Source of the DNA: Flavobacteriales bacterium
GTDB taxonomy: Bacteria; Bacteroidota; Bacteroidia; Flavobacteriales_D; Sanyastnellaceae
NCBI GenBank assembly: GCA_002863125.1
Contig: PKEB01000016.1
Span: 90,633-154,632 of the forward strand
Direction of reading: 5' to 3'
DNA length: 64,000 bases
This document shows, piece after piece, positions 27,201 to 35,312 of the stretch. Both the position numbers and the translations under genes were made by a program. Every line of letters begins with the position of its first letter. Position 1 is the stretch's first letter. The notes beneath the pieces are model-generated. The model was not told where the DNA came from. It worked only from the letters and a program-made list of their open reading frames with translations, and did not search any database.

Positions 27201-27772
27201 AGGTGGCGTGGGAGACCTCCGTTGAGCTGCTCGATGCCGCCGGAAATGTGGTGTGGGAGCGCGGGTACCCCACGGCCAACACAACATTCAAGGACACATT
27301 GTCTCTGAACCAAGGTTGCTACCGCTTCACTGTCAACGATGTGGGCGATGATGGTCAGAGCTTCTGGGCCAACAGCGACGGTTCCGGGTACACGCGCCTG
27401 AAAAAAGTGGCCGGGGGCAACTTCATCAACTTCGAACCCGATTTTGGTCGGTACATCTCGCAAGCCTTCTTCTTCCAGACAAACTTGGTTGCGGTGGAGG
27501 AGGAGTTGCCTGTTTCGCCTGCCTCGATGGTGGTGTTCCCGAACCCGTCAGACGGCGTGTTCCAGGTATCTCTCAGTGGGCTTCAAGTTGGACAGGCGCT
27601 CGATTGGCAGTGCTTCGATGCCATGGGCCGGCTCATCCAAACGGGCCAGTGGCGGGTTCAATCCGGACTGCTGCAAACCGTGGATCTATCAACGTTGCCC
27701 GCTGGAACGTATGCCCTTGTCTGTTTCGATGAACAAGGTCAAAAGTTGAGCAAGTGGATTCAAAAACGGTGA
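24296..27772 (+). CDS. PNGase F-like secreted protein with LamG insert and T9SS sorting domain
   Basis: This is a 1158-residue exported protein with a signal peptide over residues 1-20. Its first domain (about 25-290, with YNLKCFEDGTAGNLGYACGE and WDYLTY) looks like the N-terminal half of peptide-N-glycosidase F relatives. A LamG/concanavalin-like domain follows (about 295-465; EFWSRGTPEF, WHHWAFTKD, DVDEFRMWNAAL). The PNGase F C-terminal-like half is at about 605-860 (YITPYGIGL, FIHGTPPRDVKRMD, HGFGSGNNCAEFC). The last ~85 residues form a type A T9SS sorting domain (VVFPNPSDGVFQVSL to the basic C-terminus). It may cleave N-linked glycans at the cell surface. Catalytic acids were not located with certainty. 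Confidence 0.75.
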   Translation: MRITLAVLFSALLSTQSFAQDPDTTWVQTYTWEAQNNPATAYDSPGRRWFDFPASDNDTSYQKVLMYYNLKCFEDGTAGNLGYACGEWDYLTYTYLFDHTGMLDSNLLTHPHWLIDDLDFMSDTLVTEVAEVPMDTVRWTYTNYALSGALSTGEVNGSSTATSSDLGWESGRGRMQWLWTADELQAMGWNGTSGVGLEWPAVAPLVDARDAVQWNLYWSEADTLDGFHTGPVAASSKVSDASTPGRFVLDAPLEWDGASHLVVEVLMQLDDAPAWEGDWAGDAAPQKTWQATTAGTYVHFDGNDRIEVAVEEINAIEDAVTVEFWSRGTPEFQPENNSICEGMNASNQREINIHQPWSNGRIYWDAGGQGGYDRIDQAASANQYEGEWHHWAFTKDVATETMAIYFDGALWHSGTDKDNLFGEMVRFHIGCNGNGGNDYRGDVDEFRMWNAALTPTTVAAYFDRSLDASHPNADDLLLDLSMDINPVLNAIGDGVTHFSHGNAGARSYAANEAFWHPGEMPQSVRPGLIWWSGGDAVVADPVVVDHVEAIPATSIAEWAVEGNAVSWESLDYGWPVETVRTIRTPEGEVLATYPLEGEATAFLNDTLTYYSVPFEVVDRYELARYITPYGIGLTLDDDGWTWIFDVSDYVHLLRDSVELQAGNWQELLDMKFAFIHGTPPRDVKRMDAFWKGQYALSTFDGNVTDHAFTPEEGESMFRLKTRASGHGFGSGNNCAEFCYNTHSVKVNGDTQWSWEIMRECADNALYPQGGTWIYDRAGWCPGAVVDTKDFELTPLVAGQDEFSVDYDITYDPDGNYRFEGQIVAYGDPNMEYDVEISQILSPSDDKLESRWNPICESPTVRIRNNGSQLLTSCQFSYGIEGGATATYEWTGNLAFLESVEVELPYDNPTLYEGDDEEWVLFEVEVNQPNGMVDEEPRNNKANSRFHRVPTWSYPDLDDNRLIVWTKTNQVAWETSVELLDAAGNVVWERGYPTANTTFKDTLSLNQGCYRFTVNDVGDDGQSFWANSDGSGYTRLKKVAGGNFINFEPDFGRYISQAFFFQTNLVAVEEELPVSPASMVVFPNPSDGVFQVSLSGLQVGQALDWQCFDAMGRLIQTGQWRVQSGLLQTVDLSTLPAGTYALVCFDEQGQKLSKWIQKR

Positions 27773-27781
27773 TTTTGAAGT

Positions 27782-27858
27782 TTACCCCCTAAAAAATGAG
27801 GGGGTGTTCGTAACATTTTGGTGTTTTTGGTGATTGACCCTATGAATTTAGGGGGTAA
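27782..27858. repeat. Three GGGGGT-centred repeats around the glnN promoter
   Basis: TTACCCCCTAAA (27782-27793) is the exact reverse complement of TTTAGGGGGTAA (27847-27858). A third, imperfect copy TGAGGGGGTG lies at 27797-27806. Copies one and two can form a hairpin (ACCCCCT / AGGGGGT, 8-base loop) just after the PNGase-like gene. Copy three sits directly on the -7 box of glnN. They could be operator sites, a terminator arm, or both. Confidence 0.6.
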
Positions 27859-27863
27859 TTTTG
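27834..27863 (+). promoter_or_regulatory. Promoter of glnN (TTG-N19-TAATTTTG)
   Basis: TTG (27834-27836), a 19-base spacer and TAATTTTG (27856-27863) match the Bacteroidota consensus exactly. The start codon is 21 bases further on. The spacer end and -7 box overlap a GGGGGTAA repeat, so a bound repressor would block RNA polymerase. Confidence 0.8.
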
Positions 27864-27884
27864 CGCAGAACCAAAAACTGCCAA

Positions 27885-30071
27885 ATGAGCATTTCGCGCC
27901 AAAAAGCCCTTGAAGACGTCCTGGAACGCACGCCAAGCACGGTCGAGCGCCCGGACAACAAAATTTCCAATTACTACGGAGAGAACGTATTTAACCTTAC
28001 CATGATGCGGGAGTACCTCACCGATGAGGCGTGCGACAGCATTGTGGATGCGATGGAAAACCATACCTCCATCAGCCGAGCCATCGCGGATCAGGTCGCG
28101 TCGGCCATGAAGGAATGGGCGATTTCGCGGGGTGCGACCCACTACACGCACTGGTTCCAGCCGCTCACAGGAGCGACCGCTGAAAAGCACGACAGCTTCA
28201 TCACCCCAACTTCCGATGGCCGGGTGATTGAGAAGTTTGACGGTTCGCTGCTGGTGCAACAGGAACCCGATGCCAGTTCGTTTCCGAATGGCGGCATTCG
28301 CAACACCTTTGAGGCGCGTGGTTACACCCTCTGGGATCCCACATCGCCGGCGTTTGTTTGGGAAAATACCTTGTGCATCCCTACTATTTTCATCAGCTAC
28401 ACGGGGTTTGCACTGGACAACAAAACCCCGCTGTTGAAGGCCCTGGCCAAAGTAGATGATGCGGCAACATCCGTGTGCCAATACTTCGACAAGAACATCA
28501 CCAAGGTGGTGGCGACGTTGGGGTGGGAGCAGGAGTACTTCCTGGTGGACAAGGCGCTGCACGCTGCGCGCCCTGACCTGCAGTTGGCTGGTCGTGCGCT
28601 GTTTGGTGCTGCGCCTGCCAAGGGACAGCAACTCGACGATCACTACTTCGGTAGCATTCCTGCACGCGCTACGGCATACATGAAGGAGTTTGAGTTGGAA
28701 TGCCACAAGCTGGGCATTCCTGTGACGACGCGTCACAACGAGGTGGCGCCCAACCAATTTGAGTGTGCCCCCGTTTTTGAAGAAGCCAACCTCGCCAATG
28801 ACCACAACCTCTTGCTCATGGAGGTGATGGAGCAGGTGGCCCGCAAGCACAACTTCCGCGTGCTCTTGCACGAAAAGCCCTACCCAGGGCTCAATGGCTC
28901 GGGCAAGCACAACAACTGGTCCCTCGGAACGAACACCGGCGTCAACCTTTTGAAGCCGGGCAACAATCCCAAGACCAACTTGCGTTTCTTGACGTTCTTC
29001 GTCAACACGCTCGCGGCGTTGCATAAGCGTGCAGACGTCGTCCGCGCGGCCATTGCATCGGTGGGCAACGACCACCGCTTGGGTGCCAACGAAGCGCCCC
29101 CGGCCATCATCAGCGCTTTCATCGGTTCGCAGCTGTCATCGCTCCTCGATGAGCTCGAAACCAGCATCAAGGCGGGCAAACTGACGCCTGAAGACAAGAC
29201 CGCGTTGAAATTGGAAATCGGTCGCATTCCTGAAGTGTTGCTCGACAACACCGACCGCAACCGCACCTCTCCATTCGCCTTCACCGGGAACAAATTCGAA
29301 TTGCGTGCAGTCGGCAGCACAGCCAACTGCGCCGTACCGATGACCGTGTTGAACACAATCGTTGCAGAGCAATTGAACGACTTCAAGGCCGCCGTGGACG
29401 CACGCATCGCCGGCGGTGACAAAAAGGACGACGCCATTTTGAAGGAATTGCAGAAGCTCATCGCCGAAAGCAAGGCCATTCGATTTGAAGGCAACGGCTA
29501 CTCCGACGAGTGGGTGAAGGAAGCGAAGAAGCGCGGGTTGTCGAACCTCCGCACCACGCCAGAAGCCCTCGCGGTATTTAGCCGCAAAGAAGTGGTTTCG
29601 CTCTTCGAAGACCTCGGCGTTTTGCGCAAAGAGGAACTCGCCGCTCGCGTTGAGGTCGAGCTCGAGAATTACATTATGAAGCGGCAAATCGAGTACCGCG
29701 TGCTCCTCGGCATGTGCAAGAACTCGGTGCTTCCTGCGGCCATCCGCTACCAAAATGGTTTGCTCGCCAACGTGGAGCAGCTGAACTCGGTATTGGGCAA
29801 GCAGGCCGCCAAGTTCTCAGGAGCACAAATTGAAATGGTGAAGGAGGCCGGTCAGCTCATCCAAGATCTGTACGCGGCGACGGCCAATATGGAGGCGGTC
29901 CACGACAAGGCCGAGTCGGCGAAAGACGCCCTGGCCAGTGCCAAAGCATTCGCTGATAAGGTGGTGCCGAGCATGGATGCAGCGGCTGAGATCTGCGCCC
30001 AACTCGAGTCCTTGGTCGACGATGCGGAATGGCCTCTGCCGAAATTCTCTGAATTGCTGTTCACACGCTAA
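27885..30071 (+). CDS. glnN: Glutamine synthetase type III
   Basis: GSIII makes glutamine from glutamate, ammonia and ATP. This class of large subunit is typical of Bacteroidota and some cyanobacteria. The protein has 728 residues, normal for GSIII. Motifs include THWFQPLTGATAEKHDSFI, GWEQEYFLVD, TTRHNEVAPNQFECAPVFEEAN, NGSGKHNNWS and the DRNRTSPFAFTGNKFE motif. Its own promoter with flanking repeats suggests nitrogen-dependent control, but the regulator is not visible here. I chose ATG 27885; an in-frame TTG at 27861 lies inside the promoter -7 box. Confidence 0.97.
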   Translation: MSISRQKALEDVLERTPSTVERPDNKISNYYGENVFNLTMMREYLTDEACDSIVDAMENHTSISRAIADQVASAMKEWAISRGATHYTHWFQPLTGATAEKHDSFITPTSDGRVIEKFDGSLLVQQEPDASSFPNGGIRNTFEARGYTLWDPTSPAFVWENTLCIPTIFISYTGFALDNKTPLLKALAKVDDAATSVCQYFDKNITKVVATLGWEQEYFLVDKALHAARPDLQLAGRALFGAAPAKGQQLDDHYFGSIPARATAYMKEFELECHKLGIPVTTRHNEVAPNQFECAPVFEEANLANDHNLLLMEVMEQVARKHNFRVLLHEKPYPGLNGSGKHNNWSLGTNTGVNLLKPGNNPKTNLRFLTFFVNTLAALHKRADVVRAAIASVGNDHRLGANEAPPAIISAFIGSQLSSLLDELETSIKAGKLTPEDKTALKLEIGRIPEVLLDNTDRNRTSPFAFTGNKFELRAVGSTANCAVPMTVLNTIVAEQLNDFKAAVDARIAGGDKKDDAILKELQKLIAESKAIRFEGNGYSDEWVKEAKKRGLSNLRTTPEALAVFSRKEVVSLFEDLGVLRKEELAARVEVELENYIMKRQIEYRVLLGMCKNSVLPAAIRYQNGLLANVEQLNSVLGKQAAKFSGAQIEMVKEAGQLIQDLYAATANMEAVHDKAESAKDALASAKAFADKVVPSMDAAAEICAQLESLVDDAEWPLPKFSELLFTR

Positions 30072-30096
30072 GACGCGGTATGCACTTTCGATAGGA

Positions 30097-30125
30097 AACG
30101 GCTGGGAGCAATCCCGGCCGTTTTC
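30097..30125 (+). terminator. Intrinsic terminator after glnN
   Basis: AAACGGCTGGG (30097-30107) pairs with CCCGGCCGTTT (30114-30124) over a 6-base loop, with one G-T wobble, and the right arm runs into four Ts. Confidence 0.75.
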
Positions 30126-30205
30126 TGTTTGACCTTTTTCAGCGATGCGAGTCCGCGAATGGTCACTTTGCCTTACATTCGGGGATTGAATTAAAGCGTT
30201 TGGAA

Positions 30206-32206
30206 ATGCACAACTACCTGCAAGCAAGTTGGAAGCGGACCGGCCTTCTCGGTTTGCTCATGTTCTTCACCTTCGGTTTCGTTTCAGCCCAAAGCGATTT
30301 GGCTGAAGAGGCGGACCTGGCCTACAACCGAGGTGCCTACAGCACATCCCTGCAAGAATACATCAAGGCCTACCCCAAGGTTAAAGACATCGACGAGAAG
30401 GGTCGCATTGCCTTCATGGCGGGAGAGAGCTTCTTGAAATTGATGGAGCCAACGGGTGCTGAGGAGTGGTACGATAAGGCCATCGGTCTGCGTTACGGAT
30501 TGGAGAATTCAGAGGTTTACTTGCACTACGGACAAGCGATGTCCATGCAGCAGGAGTTTGACGAAGCCATTGAGTGGTACATCACTTACAAGGAAAACGG
30601 AGGCGATCCATCTGTGGCGGATGCCATGATTGAGCAAGCGGACAATGACGCCCTCGAGTTGATGGAGCCATCCAGCCGCTACATCGTCGACAACTTGCTA
30701 CGATTGAATTCAACCAGCTACGATTACGGTGCCGGATTTGCCTCCAAAAAGGCGGACGCTATCGTCTTCGCTTCCTCACGCGAATCGTCCACCGGTTTTG
30801 GCGAGGATCCCATCACGGGACAGCGGTACATGGATTTGTTTACCGCCGAACAAGACAAAAAGGACAACTGGAGCACACCAGAGCCGCTCAACTCCACCAT
30901 CAACACCGAGTACAACGAGGGTACGGTGACGTTTGACAAGAACTACCGTTCCATCTACTTCACGCGGTGTATTTCCGACGATGACAATTCGTACGCGTGT
31001 GACGTCTACCGTTCGAGCTCCATGGGCAACAAGTACGGTCCCTCTGAGGTGGTTGAATTGATCAACCGCGACGATGACGACAGCTCGCAAGTGGGCCATC
31101 CGAGCTTCACCGTGGACAACGACTTTTTGATGTTCGTTTCGGACATGGATGGCGGTTTCGGCGGCAAGGACATTTGGTATGTCGCCTATGACGAGAAGGA
31201 GGACACATTCGGTGAGCCCGTCAACATGGGCCCCAATGTGAATTCAGCAGGTGACGAGATGTTCCCTGCGATGCGCTACGACGGGGCTTTGTACTACGCC
31301 TCTTCAACGCTCGGCAAAATGGGTGGCTTGGACATCGTTCGCGCGCTCCCTGCTGAGGGCACGATGCAGTTCGAAAAAGCCGAACCGATGCCGTACCCAA
31401 TCAACAGTTCAGGGGACGACTTCAGCATGATTTTCAAGGACGATGAAGATGCAGGGATTTTCACTTCCAGCCGTCCCGGCGGAAAGGGAAAGGACGACCT
31501 CTATTCGTTCCGTCTTCCCGAAATGGAATTCTGCTACCAAGGCGACGTGTTTGATTCGTACACCGGCAACCCACTTGGTGCGACCGTAACCATCAACGGT
31601 TCCAACGGTGATTCCTTCACGGTGACCGCTGACGGCGACGGTACGTTCGCGCTTTGCGATAAGGAAATCAAGAACAACACCACGTACGACGTTGAAGTCA
31701 AATACGAAGGCTACATCGTAACCGGCGATCGTTTCTCAACGGTAGGGTTGAGCAACAGCACGACCATGACCCGCGAATTCCCGATGAAGGAGGTGGTGTT
31801 GGACGTGGAGTACGACATGCCATTGGTACTCTATCCTTTCAATGAATCTGAGTTGCTCATCAACGATGAAGTCAACAGCGCCGATTCGTTGAATTACCTG
31901 CTGAGCATCATGGAGCGCAACGAAACATTCGTGGTGCAGCTCGAGTCCCATACGGACAGCCGTGGCAACGCGAGCTACAACAAAGAGCTCTCACAGAAGC
32001 GTGCGCAGACGTGTGTGGGCTACCTGATCAGCCGCGGCGTCGCACGCGATCGCCTGGTTGCAGTGGGACACGGCAAGGAGCGTTTGCTCATCTCCGATGC
32101 GGACATTGCCAAGATGCGCACCGAAGATGAAAAGGAACGGGCTCACCAGGCCAACCGCCGTACGGTGTTCCGCATCTTGCGTTTTGATTACGAGCCGGGT
32201 AACTAA
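30206..32206 (+). CDS. PorE-like envelope protein: TPR, PD40 propeller, regulatory-like domain, OmpA C-terminus
   Basis: This 666-residue exported protein has a Sec signal peptide over residues 1-28. TPR-like repeats follow (about 30-150; YNRGAYSTSLQEYIKAYP, YLHYGQAMSMQQEFDEAIEWY). PD40/WD40-type propeller blades occupy about 170-435 (IVFASSR, YFTRCI, LMFVSDMDGGFGGKDIWY, GIFTSSRPGGKGKDDLYSF). A carboxypeptidase-regulatory-like domain is at about 445-530 (GDVFDSYTGNPLGATVTI). A peptidoglycan-binding OmpA domain ends the protein (about 550-660; SHTDSRGNASYNKELSQKRA). This order is that of PorE (PG1058), a T9SS component of Porphyromonas gingivalis, but paralogues share it, so the T9SS role is inferred. 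Start: ATG 30206. Confidence 0.78.
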   Translation: MHNYLQASWKRTGLLGLLMFFTFGFVSAQSDLAEEADLAYNRGAYSTSLQEYIKAYPKVKDIDEKGRIAFMAGESFLKLMEPTGAEEWYDKAIGLRYGLENSEVYLHYGQAMSMQQEFDEAIEWYITYKENGGDPSVADAMIEQADNDALELMEPSSRYIVDNLLRLNSTSYDYGAGFASKKADAIVFASSRESSTGFGEDPITGQRYMDLFTAEQDKKDNWSTPEPLNSTINTEYNEGTVTFDKNYRSIYFTRCISDDDNSYACDVYRSSSMGNKYGPSEVVELINRDDDDSSQVGHPSFTVDNDFLMFVSDMDGGFGGKDIWYVAYDEKEDTFGEPVNMGPNVNSAGDEMFPAMRYDGALYYASSTLGKMGGLDIVRALPAEGTMQFEKAEPMPYPINSSGDDFSMIFKDDEDAGIFTSSRPGGKGKDDLYSFRLPEMEFCYQGDVFDSYTGNPLGATVTINGSNGDSFTVTADGDGTFALCDKEIKNNTTYDVEVKYEGYIVTGDRFSTVGLSNSTTMTREFPMKEVVLDVEYDMPLVLYPFNESELLINDEVNSADSLNYLLSIMERNETFVVQLESHTDSRGNASYNKELSQKRAQTCVGYLISRGVARDRLVAVGHGKERLLISDADIAKMRTEDEKERAHQANRRTVFRILRFDYEPGN

Positions 32207-32217
32207 GCACCATTTTC

Positions 32218-33390
32218 GTGGAGGAATCGAGATACGCAAGCAGAGGTGTCTCCGCTGGCAAGGAGGAGGTACATGCTGCGATAGAGGGGGTGGATAAGGG
32301 CCTGTTCCCCAAGGCTTTCTGTAAAATTGTTCCGGACTACTTGACCGGCAGCGACGAACATTGTGTCGTCATGCACGCCGATGGGGCAGGTACCAAGTCT
32401 TCCTTGGCTTACATGTACTGGAAAGAAACGGGCGATCTGTCCGTCTGGAAGGGCATTGCGCAGGACGCGTTGGTCATGAATTTGGATGACCTACTGTGCG
32501 TCGGGGCGACTGGACCGATTTTGCTTTCGAGCACCATTGGCCGCAACAAGCATTTGATCACGGGCGAGGTCATCAAGGTCATCATTCAAGGCACCGAGGA
32601 ATTGCTCGAGGAGCTGCGCGGGCACGGAGTTGACATCCGCAGCACCGGTGGCGAAACGGCCGACGTCGGTGACTTGGTGCGGACGGTCATTGTCGACTCA
32701 ACGGTTGTCGCACGCATGAAGCGATCGGAGGTGATTGACAACTCGAGAATTGCACCCGGTCAAGTTGTCGTGGGATTGGCGAGCCACGGTCAAGCCAACT
32801 GGGAACGTGAATACAATGGCGGCATGGGATCCAATGGACTGACCAGCGCCCGCCACGACGTGTTCAACAAATCCTTGATGGCGCAGTACCCCGAGAGTTT
32901 TGATCCCGAAACCGACCAGCAGTGGGTGTACACCGGAACCCATGGGCTGCAGGATGCCGTTGACGGCGTGCCATTGGATGCGGGAAAATTGGTGCTCTCG
33001 CCCACCCGGACCTACGCCCCGCTCATTGCTCGAATCTTGCCGGAATGGCGCCACCGCATTAGCGGGATGGTGCATTGCTCCGGAGGCGCTCAAACCAAAG
33101 TTTTGCACTTCGTCGATGATGTCCACGTGGTCAAGGACCGATTGTTCGAGACGCCCCCGCTGTTCAAGATGATCCAATCGAGTTCAGGGACGGACTGGAA
33201 GGAGATGTACAAGGTCTTCAACATGGGGCACCGCATGGAGATTTACACCGACCAAGAGGCGGCCGAATCCATCATCGCCGAATCGAAAGCGATGGGGGTA
33301 GAGGCGCAGATCATTGGCCATTGCGAGCCGCATACAGGCCGCCGCGTCACCGTGACAGGCGAGCATGGCACCTTCGAATACAACCATTAG
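32218..33390 (+). CDS. purM: Phosphoribosylformylglycinamidine cyclo-ligase (AIR synthetase)
   Basis: PurM closes FGAM to aminoimidazole ribonucleotide using ATP, the fifth step of purine synthesis. The 390-residue protein is longer than E. coli PurM (345), as in other Bacteroidota. Motifs are the GVSAGKEEVHAAI start region, HADGAGTKSSLAYMY, DLLCVGATGPILLSS, STGGETADVGDLV and GMVHCSGGAQTKVL. The start is GTG at 32218; no ATG precedes the conserved N-terminus. It lies 11 bases after the PorE-like gene and eight bases before prfA. Confidence 0.95.
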   Translation: MEESRYASRGVSAGKEEVHAAIEGVDKGLFPKAFCKIVPDYLTGSDEHCVVMHADGAGTKSSLAYMYWKETGDLSVWKGIAQDALVMNLDDLLCVGATGPILLSSTIGRNKHLITGEVIKVIIQGTEELLEELRGHGVDIRSTGGETADVGDLVRTVIVDSTVVARMKRSEVIDNSRIAPGQVVVGLASHGQANWEREYNGGMGSNGLTSARHDVFNKSLMAQYPESFDPETDQQWVYTGTHGLQDAVDGVPLDAGKLVLSPTRTYAPLIARILPEWRHRISGMVHCSGGAQTKVLHFVDDVHVVKDRLFETPPLFKMIQSSSGTDWKEMYKVFNMGHRMEIYTDQEAAESIIAESKAMGVEAQIIGHCEPHTGRRVTVTGEHGTFEYNH

Positions 33391-33398
33391 CTGGCGAG

Positions 33399-34481
33399 AT
33401 GAAAGCAGAGGACACCTTGATGCAAAAGTTGGCCTCCATCTCGGACCGTTTTCAAGAAGTCGAAAAACAAGTCGGAGACCCGGAGGTAATCGCGGACCAA
33501 CGCAAGTACCGGGATTTGATGCGGGAGTACAAACGCCTTGAGCCCATTGTCGACCACTTTAAGCAGCTTTCCGCCTGGCGCGCCGACCGCGATCAAGCCG
33601 AAGAATGGGCTGCAGGAGACGACGCTGATTTCAAAGAATTGGCCGAAGTCGAATTGCCGGAAATCAAGTCCAAGCTTGAAGCAGGACTGGAGGAAGCTCG
33701 CATCTTATTGTTGCCCAAAGACGAGGTAGATGACCGCCCCGTGATGATGGAATTCCGCGCGGGAACCGGCGGGGATGAAGCCGCCATTTTTGCGGGTGAC
33801 CTCTACCGCATGTACCAACGGCATTGCGAGGGCAAGGGCTGGCGTTGGGAATTGGTCAATGCCAATGAAGGAACTGCGGGTGGTTTCAAGGAGATTACAG
33901 TACGTGTTGAGGGTGAGGGCGTTTACGGCTGGCTGAAATACGAAAGCGGCGTGCACCGGGTGCAACGGGTGCCGGAAACAGAGTCCCAAGGACGTGTGCA
34001 CACAAGTGCGGCCACCGTTGCTGTGCTCCCTGTCGCGGAGGACGTTGACGTTCAACTGGATCTCACCGATGTACGGCGCGACACATACCGGGCAAGCGGA
34101 GCGGGCGGTCAGCACGTCAACAAAACGGAATCTGCCGTGCGCCTCACCCACGAGCCTACGGGCATCGTTGTGGAATGCCAAGATGGCCGTTCGCAGCACC
34201 AGAATTACGAGCACGCCCTGGAGGTTTTGCGCACGCGCCTCTTCGAACGGGAACGCGAAAAGCAAATCTCCGAACAAGCAGAGCAGCGCAAGTCGCTGGT
34301 CTCAACCGGTGACCGTTCGGCCAAAATCCGCACCTACAACTACCCGCAGGGGCGGGTCACCGATCACCGCATCCAATTCACATCGCACGCTTTGACCGCC
34401 ATCATGGGCGGAGACATCGAGGCCGTCATCAATGCATTGCGGCTTGCGGAGCAGGCTGAATTATTGGCCGCGCAAACCTAA
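33399..34481 (+). CDS. prfA: Peptide chain release factor 1
   Basis: RF1 recognises UAA and UAG in the ribosomal A site and triggers peptide release. The 360-residue length is standard. The GGQ loop is in ASGAGGQHVNKTESAVRLTH. The codon-recognition PxT motif is the region after VHRVQRVPETESQGRVHTSAATVAVLP, where PET occupies the RF1 position. The N-terminal coiled coil is at about 1-100. I chose ATG 33399; ATG 33420 is an alternative. Its TAA stop forms the start of the -7 box for pyrF. Confidence 0.97.
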   Translation: MKAEDTLMQKLASISDRFQEVEKQVGDPEVIADQRKYRDLMREYKRLEPIVDHFKQLSAWRADRDQAEEWAAGDDADFKELAEVELPEIKSKLEAGLEEARILLLPKDEVDDRPVMMEFRAGTGGDEAAIFAGDLYRMYQRHCEGKGWRWELVNANEGTAGGFKEITVRVEGEGVYGWLKYESGVHRVQRVPETESQGRVHTSAATVAVLPVAEDVDVQLDLTDVRRDTYRASGAGGQHVNKTESAVRLTHEPTGIVVECQDGRSQHQNYEHALEVLRTRLFEREREKQISEQAEQRKSLVSTGDRSAKIRTYNYPQGRVTDHRIQFTSHALTAIMGGDIEAVINALRLAEQAELLAAQT

Positions 34482-34486
34482 TTTTG
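34479..34486 (+). promoter_or_regulatory. Candidate -7 box (TAATTTTG) four bases before pyrF ATG
   Basis: TAATTTTG matches TAnnTTTG, begins in the prfA stop codon, and ends four bases before the pyrF ATG, implying a leaderless transcript. The nearest upstream TTG leaves only a 12-base spacer. Confidence 0.4.
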
Positions 34487-34490
34487 ACCC

Positions 34491-35312
34491 ATGACCAATC
34501 GCCAGAGTTTGTACGAGATGATGAAGCGCAAAGCCTCGTGCTTGTGCGTGGGGTTGGACCCGGATCCCGATCGAATTCCCGCGCACCTGGGCACCGGTGT
34601 GGAGGCGATGGAGACGTTTTGCCACGGCATCGTGCAAGCAACCCACCGGCATGCGGCGGCCTTCAAACCCAACCTCGCCTTTTTCGAACAATACGGCGCC
34701 GCCGGATGGGCAGCGCTTGAGCGCATCGTAGCCGCCATGCCCGAGGATGTTTTGGTCATTGCCGACGCCAAGCGCGGCGACATAGGCAACACAGCGAAGC
34801 GCTACGCCAAGGCCATGTTCGAAGGGCTGGGTGCCCACGCCATCACCGTCGCACCATACATGGGCGAGGACAGCGTGGCTCCTTTTATGGATGGCTATTC
34901 GGATCGTTGGACCATTGTGCTGGCCTTGACGTCCAATGCAGGAGCCGATGACTTTGAATTTCATGGAACGCCGCCCTTGTACGAGCGGGTGGTGGAGCGA
35001 TGCCAAACCTGGGGCTCACCCGATGAACTGATGTTCGTTGTTGGCGCCACCCGTCCTGAGCAGTTGCGCGCCATTCGCAGCTTGGCGCCCGACCACTTCT
35101 TTTTGGTGCCCGGCGTCGGCGCACAAGGCGGTCGCATCGAGGACGTTATGGAGGCAGGGTGGATTGAGGGGGCCGGCGGGCTCCTGATCAATGCCTCTCG
35201 CAGCATTCTGTATGCCAGCGCCGGGGAAGACTATGCGGCTGCTGCTGCTGTGGAAGCGCAGAAGTTGCAAGAAGCTACTGCACCGTATTTTACCCGAACA
35301 GCAAGCGCATGA
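34491..35312 (+). CDS. pyrF: Orotidine 5'-phosphate decarboxylase
   Basis: PyrF removes the carboxylate of OMP to give UMP, the last step of pyrimidine synthesis. The 273-residue protein is the longer bacterial form. Motifs are LCVGLDPDPDRIP, AAFKPNLAFFEQYG, the catalytic VIADAKRGDIGNTAKRYA with its Asp-Lys-Asp network, and FFLVPGVGAQGGRIEDVM near the phosphate site. Its stop overlaps the start of a potassium channel gene (ATGA, 35309-35312), an unexpected functional pairing. Confidence 0.97.
   Translation: MTNRQSLYEMMKRKASCLCVGLDPDPDRIPAHLGTGVEAMETFCHGIVQATHRHAAAFKPNLAFFEQYGAAGWAALERIVAAMPEDVLVIADAKRGDIGNTAKRYAKAMFEGLGAHAITVAPYMGEDSVAPFMDGYSDRWTIVLALTSNAGADDFEFHGTPPLYERVVERCQTWGSPDELMFVVGATRPEQLRAIRSLAPDHFFLVPGVGAQGGRIEDVMEAGWIEGAGGLLINASRSILYASAGEDYAAAAAVEAQKLQEATAPYFTRTASA

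Noticed and set aside
27861..27884. Upstream TTG start for glnN
   Set aside because: It lies inside the -7 promoter box, so it would not be in the mRNA. ATG 27885 fits the family N-terminus.
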